A stretch of DNA of 64,000 nucleotides from Melieria omissa (lineage: Eukaryota; Arthropoda; Insecta; Diptera; Ulidiidae): the NCBI GenBank assembly GCA_963971225.1, contig OZ020269.1:100528405-100592404 (forward strand), read 5' to 3'. Positions 46,031 through 56,789 of this stretch are shown here, one piece after another; position 1 is the stretch's first letter; each line of letters opens with the position of its first letter. Position numbers and translations under genes: made by a program. The notes beneath the pieces were generated by a model, which searched no databases, was not told where the DNA came from, and saw nothing but the letters and a program-made list of their open reading frames with translations.

Positions 46031-46515
46031 CACCAGAATGCCCGAGGGAGTCATTTTGACTCCATTGAGGTCTTTTATTGTCATTTTGACTACCTATATA
46101 CACTTTTCAGCAAATCTTACTGATAAAAAGACAAATATGCATCTTCAATTGCGAAATATGAAAATTTCAAATAATTGCAAATATTAAAAAAAAAAATCAT
46201 AGTAGGCTTAGAAAATCCCCAAGTTTTTCAATCAAAAGTTCACTCACAAAATTCATTCAAAATTCCAAATTCCAAGTTTCATTTCATTTTATCCCATTGA
46301 TGTGTAAAGTACTAAAGTATATTTTAGTGAATTTTCTTTGTAAACCATAAAAAATAAAAATGAAGTACTTATTTTAATTTAATCTAATGTGCATTTATTC
46401 ATATTTACTACTTGAAACCCAATAAAATTAAAAAAAAAAGTCAGTAAACAATATGGTAGTCAAAATGACTACCTATGGGCATTTTAGGTATTTCAGATTT
46501 TCGGGCATTCTAGTG
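46031..46515. mobile_element. 485-bp TTAA-flanked MITE, CACYAGAATGCCCGA ends
   Basis: TTAA at 46027-46030 and 46516-46519. Inverted ends CACCAGAATGCCCGA and (complement) CACTAGAATGCCCGA. Subterminal GTCATTTTGACTACC motifs occur in both orientations. It is non-coding. The right TTAA is shared with the adjoining element at 46520-47272. Confidence 0.9.
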
Positions 46516-46519
46516 TTAA

Positions 46520-47272
46520 GGGGAGGTTCTCCTCTTTTTTTTTTCAAAAAATCAATTTTTTTTTTTGATGAAATGAAAGGTATGAATGTCGAGAATATGT
46601 GTGCAAAAGGATTTTTCGATCCGCAGCATATTTATCGCATAGGAGCGTCTCTGATGCGTCGAACTTTCGCGCGCGGAGGAACGCTCTGGTGCTATTTTAC
46701 TGCGCGGCCAAAGATGTTTACGCGTTTATCTCAAAACCATTTTTTTCATCCTAACGTCAAGCGTAACTCATGATCTACTTATCCGAGTTACTTCATCTAT
46801 AGCATTTCTTAAAGGGTATGATTTTTTATATGACTTATACCTAAAACAAATATAAACAAATGTGTAATAATAGTCTTTTAACAAAAGAAAAGTCGAAAAA
46901 AAGATGGTAAAAATTGAACTTTTTCTATGATTATGCATAAATTAGATGATTTTTTATAAAAATTATTCAAAAATAGGTATAAGTCATAGGGAATTTAATA
47001 TTCTTTACTATAAAAAAAAAATTTTTGATTTCAGTTCACTACAAGTGGCTACAGCCTTGACGTTTCCGAACAATGTCTCGCTTGCAGAGGTTGACAAGAC
47101 CCGCCATTTTTGGGCCGCCATATTGGATTTTGTAAAAAAAAATTTTTTTCTTGTATTTTAGAAAGATGGCTTAATAAATCATCAAAACCGTCTATTCGTG
47201 AGTCGTTTCATTATCCGACAGTAAATGAAAGAATTTCGCTTTATTTTCGGCCGAAAAGAGGAGAACCTCCCC
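46520..47272. mobile_element. 753-bp TTAA-flanked MITE, GGGGAGGTTCTC ends
   Basis: TTAA at 46516-46519 and 47273-47276. Inverted ends GGGGAGGTTCTCCTCTTTT, 19 bp. It is related to 14822-15521 in the reverse orientation: same first 12 TIR bases, plus internal GAAAGGTAT, TTCGATCCGC and GCGTTTATCTCAAAAC blocks. It is non-coding. Confidence 0.92.
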
Positions 47273-47276
47273 TTAA

Positions 47277-47535
47277 GCGTTTTGGCTTCAAACTTGGCGA
47301 AAGTACTTCAAATGTAAAATAACTCGATATGTGTTTTTCATTTTTCCGAATATTAAATTCGGATGAGGGTTAAAAGTCTGTATGAAGAAACTGTGAGAAG
47401 CATGAAATAATGAACCTATTGACTTCAAACTTGGTGAAAGAACTCTTAGTGAGAAATAATATAACACGTGTTTTTCACTTTTTTAAAAAACTAGCGGCGT
47501 CAACAATGGGTTAAGCTGCGGAGCCCAGCTAGTTT
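47277..47535. repeat. Short tandem copies ending in a hairpin plus CTAG, Helitron-like end
   Basis: Two copies of a block like TTGACTTCAAACTTGGTGAA (47280-47300 and about 47419-47438), each followed about 35 bp later by a TGTGTTTTTCA.TTTT-like stretch. The sequence then ends with GCTGCGGAGCCCAGC, a short stem, and CTAG. A hairpin followed by CTRR is known for Helitron 3' ends. The assignment is tentative. Confidence 0.4.
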
Positions 47536-47539
47536 ATTT

Positions 47540-49420
47540 TATATGGAATGTATTTATTTACAAACTTCTTGTTATCTCTTTTGAAGTTCTTATTTAATGT
47601 TAGTTTAGTTTGTTAGGTTATCTACTGTAGGTAACGTTTAAAATAATTAAAAATATGTTCAATAATATTCAAATCGGAAAAATAAAAAAAAATCAAATCA
47701 AATCTATTGTAATTGCAACCATTTTTCCAAAGCTTCAACATCGCTCAATACGACTACGTTGCTGCTATGTAAATCATACACAATCTCTAAATTTTCTATC
47801 ATTAAAATTTCATGGCATACTTTCAGGCTCCACAATAATTAAGTCATGCTTTAAGTGCACACTTAAATATTGTTGCATATTTTTGTGCGTCATGCTCACA
47901 ACATTTTGACATTCTATACCATGCAACTTGTTTGCGTCAAGATGTAAATTTTACAACCATGTAAAAAGCCAACGCACAAAGCGTTGGTAAAGTGTGGACG
48001 TTGCGCGCTGTAACCCCAACAAAGCTGCCAATGTGGGTGTCGCGTGTGCTTGTGTGGCGGCGTTTGTGCGTGTGTGTGTGTGTCTGCGTCATACAGTGGA
48101 CGCTCGTGCACCAGAATAGATCAAAGCCAATGAAAGTCAGCGAGGCGTAAAGTGAAACGGATGAACTTTCATTGGCGCAAAGCTGCGCCTTGGTGGCGCT
48201 GTGTTTATTTTTGCATGGTTCTGGAGGCGGTGGCGGATTGACGCTTTATTGCAACGACTGCTCGCTGTGGCGCCTGTCCAACACGTTCGAGGCATTTTAA
48301 TGTAACGGCCAATGTCAACAGCGCCAACGTCAAACTGACCAAGTGGCGGCAGTGTTGTAAATAACTTTTTTTTAAATTGGTTTTAATAATTTTTTATGGC
48401 AGACGCATTAAAATGACCTTAAACTTTATTAATGTTTTTTTTTAGAAATTTACTGCAAGCATCACTGTGTGTGTTCCATATTAATTCTACACTTATGTTG
48501 ACATACGCACACACGTGCGCACATATTTGTTGTTCATGGCAATAGGAAAACTATGTTAGGTCACTCAACCGTATTTCCTTTTGGCCATTTCTTCGTTTAA
48601 ACTTCGGCATTCGGCTGTCGCATTGACTTTCATCTAACAACTGTTTGTACAACTTACTGTCTTAAAACTTACAGTGGCATTAGTTGTAAGTCAACATGTC
48701 AATATTTTCAATACTTAAACATTGTCGGCGTCTATTTATTCAAATTGTGAGCGCTGCCTAAAAGTGTGTGGAGAATAGAGAATAATGCATGTTGGCTGCC
48801 TGGTGGGCTTTTTAAACGTTTTATCGGGTGGTCTAATGAGGAAGAAGAGCACAGGACATTCTATAAACAAGAATTTATGTAATCAATAATGCTGCGTCTT
48901 CATGTGTAGAACTAATAAAAGATCGTATGAGAGTGGAATTTGCTCATAAAGTGCTTAAAGCTATTGACTTTTTTAAATAGTTAGTCAAATAGTCTGTTCT
49001 TGGGGTCCTTAAAGAACATTATTTCACTGGTAATTTTGTAAGTAGACTAGTTCTATTTTCAATTGACTGCAGAAGCAAAGAGGAAACACAACGGTTCAAC
49101 ACTTTCCATGCAATTTTTCAGTGTTCATTACTAAACGCAAACGTCATCTGGGCAAGGAATTTTTCTATATAACCGCAGAGACACCGATGCATGGTATACT
49201 TAGCTTTTTAAACAGACTCAACTGGTTTGTATACCGCGGAAAATGGGCTTAGCTTTTCTTATAATTTTACATTACAATGAGATTTATAGAACTAATTGCT
49301 TTCTTTTTCAACAACTACTAAATCTCTCTTGACTTCTGTAAAAATATCGGCACTTGGAAAAGAGTCTAGAAAAAATACGACTTTTAGAAAAGAAACCAAA
49401 GTTCTCCATTGTGTTCTAAT
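47540..49420. other. Non-coding region, no gene recognised
   Basis: 47950-48350 is GC-richer with a (GT)n tract at 48067-48082; the remainder is AT-rich. No convincing open frame or repeat boundary was found. Confidence 0.35.
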
Positions 49421-49424
49421 TACT

Positions 49425-49640
49425 TACTAACTTACTTACTTAACTGGCCATTAGAACCTTACCGGGTTTAAACCTGCCACAAAAATTTTATCCAGGTGCC
49501 TCAGATGATATGGCACTCTCAACTTGGTTCTTCCACCGGGGATATTCTTCACTGATGACCTCCACCTACAGCATTGAACACTTTTTTCTCATCGTCCATA
49601 GGGAAGATATGTCAAGTCATCCTGTTCAGTTTAAACAACT
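49425..49640 (-). mobile_element. Degenerate LINE 3' fragment (family of 63743-64000)
   Basis: Contains TTACTTACTTAACTGGCC at the 3' end and then blocks parallel to 63743-64000 (CTTGGTTCTTCCACCGG, GAACACTTTTTTCTCATCGTCCATA, CAGG.GCC). The protein is no longer readable. Confidence 0.7.
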
Positions 49641-49738
49641 TTGATCAGTAGTTAGGTTGGTCTGTTTGGTCCGAAGAAAGCTCACTAAGGTCATAGAGGC
49701 TCACAGTTAGTAAAGTTTCTCCCGTCGGAGCAGCCACT

Positions 49739-50318
49739 CAGTGTTGCCAGATCAGAATTTCCTCCTAGATTTAGGAGGTTTTTAGTCTTTTAGGAATTTT
49801 CAGGTGGAGGAATTGTTTAAGAGAAAGTTTAGGAGATTTATATTTTATGTTAGGGGATTTTTCGGAGACTCGGTGGATTTTTGGGAGATTTTTGGATAAC
49901 GAAGTAGGATGCATTGGGAACACTGGCAACAAAATATATTTCAGCAACTCTTTTAATAGCCAAAGCATCATATTGTGTTAAATAAATAAATTTGTAAGCT
50001 TACAAAATGTTAGCTCGTTCTATCTCGTTCTCACTTATTTCTGTTACAATGAAATGTCGCCAAAAATGGCACTTTTTATTTAATTCATTTGTTATATGTT
50101 TTCGTTTTTGTTAAATTCTTGTTGCTAGATGAATAAAAAAAGGCTGCATTAAAAAAAAAATTATATGTATATATTTTAATTTTTTTATGAGAAGTTTAAT
50201 TCCTCTAAAACGGCGAAAATTATAAGAAAAAATTTTGGAGATTTTTTAACTTTTGATAGGAAATTTCAGTATTTTTTAAGATTTAGAAGAAAGTTATTTC
50301 AGGTATCTGGCAACACTG
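49739..50318. mobile_element. 580-bp MITE with CAGTGTTGCCAGAT ends
   Basis: CAGTGTTGCCAGATC at the left and ATCTGGCAACACTG at the right. The interior has AGGAATTGTTTAAGAGAAAG, TTTAGGAGATTTA and a right part with GAAATTTC and TTAATTCCTC. A rearranged relative in the other orientation spans 53382-54804. No clear target duplication was found. Confidence 0.75.
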
Positions 50319-50345
50319 TCAAAATGTTATAATAATAATAAACAT

Positions 50346-51839
50346 TAAGGGTATTCACAATCCAGGAACATCCCTCCATGGACAATTGGCAACAGCCCGA
50401 GGTGGAAGACTCTGCGGGAGTCTGCTTTACCGACGGCTCGAAGACAGAGGATGGACCGGTGCGGGTGTCTACTAAAGAGCTGCACAAAATGTTCTATTTG
50501 GCACACTTCACTACTGCACAGTACTGTCAAGTACTGTACTTCAGTGTCGCAATGACAGCAAATTCAAATGCTCAATAGTTCTATTCTGCAACAAAGCAAG
50601 CACTGCATCATTCCAAAACCTTTTCGCTACAGCAGCGACAGTGCTTGTGTTCTGTTGCGAAACAAAACATCAAAACAGAAAGCTATAATGAGGTTAAGTA
50701 ACGGTAAATCATAGCAAGCACACGGAGTGAAGTAGAACTTCTACTTCACACCGTGTGAAGCAGAACTTCTACTTCACACCGTGTGAAACAGAACTTCTAC
50801 TTCACAACGAGTGAAACAGACTTAAATAAATATCGAAAAACATGTTTTAAACCTGCGTTTTTTTACATTAATGTCCAGCCCAGATTCCATAAAAAACACC
50901 AGAAACAAACATCAGCTACTCCGATCGTGCAAAACAAAACACCGTATGCTTGAAAATGTTCTACTTCAGTGCTGCACTTCAGTCTTGTTCTACTTCAGTG
51001 TTGTTCTACTTCCGTGTTGTTCCACTGCAGTATTGTTCTACTTCAGTGTTGTTCTATTCCAGTGTTGTTCTACTTCAATTTTGTTCTACTTCAGTTGTTC
51101 TATACTTCAAGGTGCTTTTAGTTCTATTGTCGTTTCGTGCAGTATTTGTATGAATATCAAAAGCTTTCTTCACTGCAGTGCTTGTTTTGTAGTGAAAGTG
51201 AAGAAGAGCGGCAGTATTTGAAAGCACAGCGATGGCTTGCAAGTCATTTTTATAGTGCTTGCGCAGCTCTTTGGTGTCTACTGCGAAACGCAAAATGTCT
51301 GCTGGTCGTACAGGCTGCCAGACTATTGCATCGTTTTCCAGTCGGAGGTTTTTGCCATCATGAAAGCAGCGCAGCACATAAAAAACTCGGCACTTAGTGT
51401 CGCCGTCATTTGTGTTGATAGCCAGGCTGCTGTAAAAGCAATTGAATCCACTGTAGTGAAATCAAAGGTAAGACAGTGCAGGGTCCGTCTGTGCTGGGTT
51501 CCCGGACATGGCAATATCGAAGGGGTCAACACGGTTCGAGCAAGCATGCATGGTCACGGGGGTAATCATAGGTCACTGCGCCATTGGTGTGATGCTATGC
51601 AAGTGACCGACGATTTGTGCAGAAGCTGCGGAGACGAGGATGCAGTAGAATCAGTCGAGCATCTGCTATGCCACTGCCCATCACTACAAAGACGACGGCC
51701 CCAGACTCTTGGGGCAAGGTTCTTTGATGGGCTCGCGGAAGTAGCAGACGCAAAGATTACCGATCTACACAATTTCCTCGCCAAGACCAAATGGTTCCCA
51801 AAAGATCCCGCCTGGATGTACAGGGATCCCAACAGATAG
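50346..51839 (+). pseudogene. LINE RNase H and zinc-knuckle C terminus, interrupted
   Basis: IQEHPSMDNWQQPEVEDSAGVCFTDGSKTEDG supplies the first RNase H Asp. A one-base deletion after it shifts the frame before the hAT insertion. After the insertion come FQSEVFAIMKAAQ (Glu), VICVDSQAAVKAIES (Asp) and CWVPGHGNIEG; the downstream part with the last Asp is deleted. The C-terminal CRSCGDED...EHLLCHCPSLQRRRPQTLGARFF and the ITDLHNFLAKTKWF end stay open to the stop at 51837-51839. Apart from the insertion, deletion and shift this is a fairly well-preserved copy. Confidence 0.87.
50473..51273. mobile_element. 801-bp hAT-like non-autonomous element with repeat-rich ends
   Basis: Flanked by GTGTCTAC (50465-50472 and 51274-51281). 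Ends are (T/C)AAAGAGCTGC, similar in style to other hAT elements. Inside are two arrays: about 33-bp units CACACCGTGTGAAGCAGAAC.. at 50715-50820, and 15-18-bp units TTCTACTTCAGTGTTG at about 50957-51115. It is non-coding. Confidence 0.9.
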
Positions 51840-51949
51840 AGAAAGGCACCGGTTTCTCCGAAAATGAAGGGATTCACAATGGACCCAACAGGGTCTCCAA
51901 GTGGAAGTGCTTGCCACACACACCCCTTCCGTAACCTAACCTAACCTTA

Positions 51950-52120
51950 ATTTAATAATTACTGAATACATTGGCTGAATTTAATAATAATAAATGACAG
52001 TTAAAAAGTTGAGAACAAAATTTTGCAAAAACAAAAATAATTTTTTTATTTGAAAATAAATACTAAAATTGTCACATCTTTACTTCAAATTAATTTCAGT
52101 CTATGTTTTTATAAATTTTC
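51950..52120. repeat. Single dispersed copy of the 12.3-12.8 kb AT-rich repeat
   Basis: Has AATGACAGTTAAAAAGTTGA, AAATTTTGCAAAAAC, TTTATTTGAAAATA and ACTAAAATTGTCACATCTTTACTTCAAATTAA, in the same order as the last unit at 12616-12770. Confidence 0.6.
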
Positions 52121-52124
52121 TAAA

Positions 52125-53340
52125 AATTTTTCTATGACCATAAATTGACTTCACTACCATTTAAATTATTGTCAATAGTATTAAATAAAATTGTAAATTG
52201 CATTAAAGTGCACATGAAATGACTTTCGTATGCGAAGGAAGTGACAATTTAACCTCACTCAACACTAAGCGAGACAATGAGTCGCTGCGAGCGTCAGTGT
52301 TATTACATCATCTCATCGCTTGCCATTGTCCGACGACGGTGCATTGTGTTGCACTTTCTGCCCGTTTTGAAGAAAGCCATAAAGCTAGAGAACACACACA
52401 CGCACACACACGCATACAGTTCTACGCACACGCACGCGCAAACATACTTTTTTCTTTGAATAATTGTACAAAGACGCGGCTTTGCGCGCCAGTCATTCTT
52501 CTTCATCAAAGTCAACTCGCTGCGAATGAGTGTATTGACTTTATTGATGGAAATTCTTTTGTGTCTTACTTACGACAAGTCCTATACATAGGTACAGTAA
52601 AGACCGACCGACTGTCGCACTGTCTGTCGGTCTGGCTGATGGTTTGGTTGGGCGACGTTTTATTTAGTCGGGCGTGTGTGTGTTTGTGTCTCTTTATATG
52701 TGTGTGTGTGTGTCAATGTGCAATGCTGACTTTTATATTTCTTTGCGCTTTGTTGTTCGTATAGTTGTTGTTGTTGTTGTTGTTGTTATTGTCATATTTT
52801 GTTCTTACTTAGACTGGAGCGCGTGTAGCGAATTGTACTTTACCAATAACAACGACGCGCTTTACGCCATATGCACCATACCGACATAAATATGTATGTA
52901 TGTATCTACTTATATTTGTATTTATGTATGTTTGTATGAATGTTTGTTGGGTAATGTTTAGTGCACACACAGGTGCAACGGCAGCAGTTATTGGCATTTG
53001 ACGACAACAAGCATTGACAATAATGCACATAAATATGTATGTATGCACATACATACATATGTAAGTATGTATTGTACTTAAGTAATAGTAGTAAATATAT
53101 TAGTTAAAAAGCATAAATCGTACGATAGCCCCGTTGTACGCACTCGACCGATCGACAGTGCTTCGGACATTCATTTCAGACATCAGACAGACATGTTCAT
53201 TTCTTCATTTATTAAGAGAGTTTTTTCAGGAGCCGACAATAAGCGGTGAAAACAATTTCAGAATCTAAGAAATAAACCTGTCTGCATTTTGTTGGTGGTT
53301 TTGTTCTGGAAACCACTTTTATTGACTGATTTCTAACTGA
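52125..53340. other. Non-coding region with several microsatellites
   Basis: (CA)n near 52393-52440, (GT)n near 52673-52715, (TTG)n at 52763-52790 and GTAT/ATAC repeats between 52890 and 53075. The open frame 52219-52764 spans these repeats and shows no domain. Confidence 0.45.
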
Positions 53341-53381
53341 ATTAAAAACTAATTTTGTATCCACTGATTTCTGACCCAAAT

Positions 53382-54804
53382 AGTGTTGCCAGATAGATCA
53401 AATTACTTTCTCCGATATCTAAATCTAATCTAATCTCCTAAATCTAACTGAAATTTTGTTTCCACTGATCTCTGACCGAAATAGTGTTGCCAGATAGATG
53501 AAATTACTTTATCCGAAATCTAAATCTAATCTGCTAAATCTAACTGAAATTTTGTTTCCACTGATCTCTGACCGAAATAGTGTTGCCAGATAGATGAAAT
53601 TACTTTATCCGAAATCTAAATGTAATCTAATCTCCTAAATCTATCTGAAATTTTGTATCCACTGATCTCTGACCCAAATAGTGTTGCCAGATAGATGAAA
53701 TTACTTTCTCCGAAAACTAAACCTAATCTAATCTCCTAAATCTAACTGAAATTTCCTTTCAAAACATTAAAAAAGCTAAACTTTGTTTAAAATAATTTTT
53801 GTCATTAAGAAATTAAATTCTCATAAATTGAGATTCTCATTGATAAATGAGTGAAATTTCCTTTCAAAAATCAAAAAATCTAAACTTTGTTTAGTTTTTT
53901 TGTCATAATGAACTAAGCAATTTAATTTCTAAAAACTTCTTCATAGAAACGACTTTCTCTTAAATCTAAAAAACAAATTGAAATTTCCTCTCAAAAATCA
54001 AAAAAATCTAAACTTGGTTTAAAATAATTTTTGTCATTACGAACTAAGGAATTAAATTTCTCATAAACTGTTCATAAAAATGAGTGAAATTTCCGCTCAA
54101 AAATTAAAAAAAAAACCTAACTTTGTTTAAAATAATTTTTGTCATTATGAACTAAGGAAGTAAATTTCTCATAAATTTTTCATAAAAATGAGTGAAATTT
54201 CCGGTCAAAAAACAAAAACTATAAACTTTGTTTAAAAACGATTACATTTCTCAAAACTTTTTCAAAAAAATGACTGAAATTTCCTCTCAAAAATAAAAAA
54301 ATCTAAACTTTGTTTAAAATAATTCTTCTCATTATGAACTAATTAATTAATTTTTCATAAAAATATAAATAAATTAAGTTTTTGCATAAATAAAAATGCA
54401 TAACAAAAACAATAATTTGTATGCATAAAAAAAAATAAATTTAGTTATTTTTTTAAAGCAGCCTTTTTTATTCAAATTCAGCTTAACAACAACTTAACAA
54501 ACTAAGCATAAAAAAATGAGATCGATATGAAATTCGTTTTGTACACTTCCTTCATTCATTGCATAAATTATACATTTTAAAGCAGACAAATTAAATTTAA
54601 TTAGACACTTAAGCTTTCAATATTCCGGGCTTCAGTGCCACTAATTATGTTAAATCTATCATCATCAAACTTGCAGTTGAAAACTTCTTCATAACATGTA
54701 AATCTCCTAAACTTTCTCCTAAACAATTCTTCCCCCTAAAAATTCCCCTTAAAGGCCAAGAATCTCCTTAAACTAAGAGGAAATCTTCTGATCTGGCAAC
54801 ACTG
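53382..54804. mobile_element. Expanded relative of the 49739-50318 MITE, turned into tandem arrays
   Basis: The right end, read in reverse, matches 49739 onward (CAGTGTTGCCAGATCAGAA, AGAATTGTTTAGGAGAAAGT). The left end is amplified: AGTGTTGCCAGATAGAT recurs at 53382, 53483, 53579 and 53680. An internal ~110-bp unit (GAAATTTCCTTTCAAAAATC .. TCATTATGAACTAAGGAA .. TCTCATAAA) is repeated about six times between 53748 and 54330. Confidence 0.8.
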
Positions 54805-55074
54805 GACCGAAGTAGTAATTGAAGTAGGTTCCCTCTTGGATTTCATTTAGGCCCATCTTGTGGCCCATTGTGTTACCATCTGGACAGGTTGCTCCACATT
54901 TTCCAAAGATGAGAACCACCTGGTAGCCATAAAAAATTTATTAATACGGTTTGGGAGCGTATTCTCAGCACTTTTGTCCCAAGAAATGATGGCTTCCTAC
55001 TACCAGAACCTTGTTAGGTTCTTCTAAGACCACACAATTGTAGCAAAAAAAGTATTTAATAATACTTGAGTCTC

Positions 55075-55370
55075 TAGCCGAACCCACAACCCTCTTATTC
55101 CAATATAACAACCACTTCAATTTTTTGGCAACTTTAGCTTCAGTATTTACTTTAGTCGATACGTGAACCCACAACCCTCTCATTCCAATTTAACAACCAC
55201 TTCATTTGTTTGGCAACTTTAGCTACAGTATTTTCTTTAGTCGATACGTGAATCCACAACCCTCTCATTCCAATTTCACCTCTTCAGTTCTTTGGCAACT
55301 TTAGCTTCAGTATTTACTTTAGTCGATACGCGAACCCACAACTATCTCATTTTAATGTAACAACCAATTT
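55075..55370. repeat. ~85-bp tandem array, about 3.5 units
   Basis: CCCACAACCCTCTCATTCCA recurs at 55083, 55168, 55253 and 55335, with TTGGCAACTTTAGCTTCAGT and TTTAGTCGATACG blocks in each unit. The copies are close to identical. Confidence 0.9.
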
Positions 55371-55374
55371 AGTC

Positions 55375-56780
55375 AAAATCAAAATCTTCAAACGATTTCA
55401 TTACGTCACATAATACAGTAACATTCATCCACCTTGACCACTTTGTGTCAAAAAAAAGTCGACATCCGGACCATAGTGCATTGACTGATTCGCATTCGCA
55501 GTGCGTGTTGCCGCATTGCTGTTGCACGCAAACGGTTATGCAAATTCTACTCAATTCCACATATCGTTTTCAATTCTTAGCTGTTTCCATACGCTTTTGT
55601 TGTAAGTATACGCTTTGTTGTTTTGCTGGGGGCCCGGACTAGTCACATTGACGCCACGCTGAAAATTCAATTACAGAGTTTATATGTAACTATATATATT
55701 GTTGGAATGCTTTACAGCGTCGATAATACTTGCATTGTGAGTTGAATGGAATTGAAAAAAGAGGTTACCTGTCACTCACCAATGGATAGTTTCAAAAGAA
55801 ACAAAACTGAGCATTGCTGCGCGTTCAATTGAGTGTAAAACTTGAGATGTGTTAAAGATTGTTAGACTTGAAAACTTGTTAAAGACTTTAAGAATGAATT
55901 TAATTTTATTAAGAGGGTTTCTAAGATATGAAAATGTTGCTAGAGAAGTGAAGAGTATGAAGCGGTATGGGATATGAAAACCAAAAAAGTGAAGATGAAG
56001 ACCAAAACAAAAGTTTCCCTACGGATATACAAATTTTGGGAAATTTTATAAAAGTTCCAGGAGTCAGAACGAGCTATAAAATGGAGAAGCGGCATGAGAT
56101 ATGAAGATAAAAAAACTTAAAGTTTCACCAGAAAGCACCACAGCAGCTACTCAGATTTCCATGAAAGCCTGCTATAATTGATTGTTGCTTCACAGTAGAT
56201 ATCTCTGTCTAAATACTGCAATTTCTAGATTGTTCTGTCAACAAAAATAGCTAGTTTTACTCGTCAATACGGTTTTCATTATAAATTAAAAAAAAAAAAA
56301 GTCGTTAAAAAAAGCAAATTTTAAATCAAAAAACTTTTTACGGCCACAATTCTTTGGCTTTTCAATTTCAAATGAATACAAATTTTGAACGAAAGCAGGT
56401 AGGAAGGAAACACATGGACTGTCATTGATTGGGTCTTTAGAAAAACCAGATGGAGATCCATTTATGAGTTGTGCAAGTGATCCATTAGAAAACGAGCGCT
56501 TTTGGCAAACTTTAGCAAAACCTTCAGGCTCAACGTTGTCTCAGGCTTTATTCAGGCTTCCTCTAATTAGTCAAACTTCAATCTTCAAACTCCTGTACCT
56601 CCAAGATCGAAAAGCGTTTTCTTCAGATGTTCAAATGTTCCAATGATGATGATGAATGTTCCAATGATGTTCGCCACTAACACCGATACCGACGCTGACT
56701 TATATTCGTATATGTGCTTCGGCGTCGTTAAACCTCGCGAGCAGCAAAATGGTCATCACTCTTCTAATGCCTCTAAAGCT
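55375..56780. other. Non-coding region, no gene recognised
   Basis: There is no domain in the open frames, and no terminal repeat or array was seen. Confidence 0.35.
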
Positions 56781-56789
56781 TTATAATTA

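Larger units (their letters stand above)
50346..51945 (+). mobile_element. RNase H-type LINE 3' fragment split by a hAT element
   Basis: The left part is 50346-50472 and the right part 51274-51945. Removing the inserted 801 bp and one copy of the 8-bp duplication rejoins the RNase H domain between CFTDGSKTEDG and GVYCETQNVCW. The 3' untranslated end (TCTCCAAGTGGAAGTGC ... CCTTCCGTAACCTAACCTAACC) has the CCTAA tail. The 5' end is truncated just before RNase H. Confidence 0.88.

Noticed and set aside
51925..51950. CCTAA repeats read as telomeric DNA
   Set aside because: Only two or three units are present, always at LINE 3' ends; true telomere arrays would be long, and Diptera lack this repeat.
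52219..52764. Open frame of 181 residues on +
   Set aside because: It runs through (CA)n and (GT)n repeats, and the translation has no domain.
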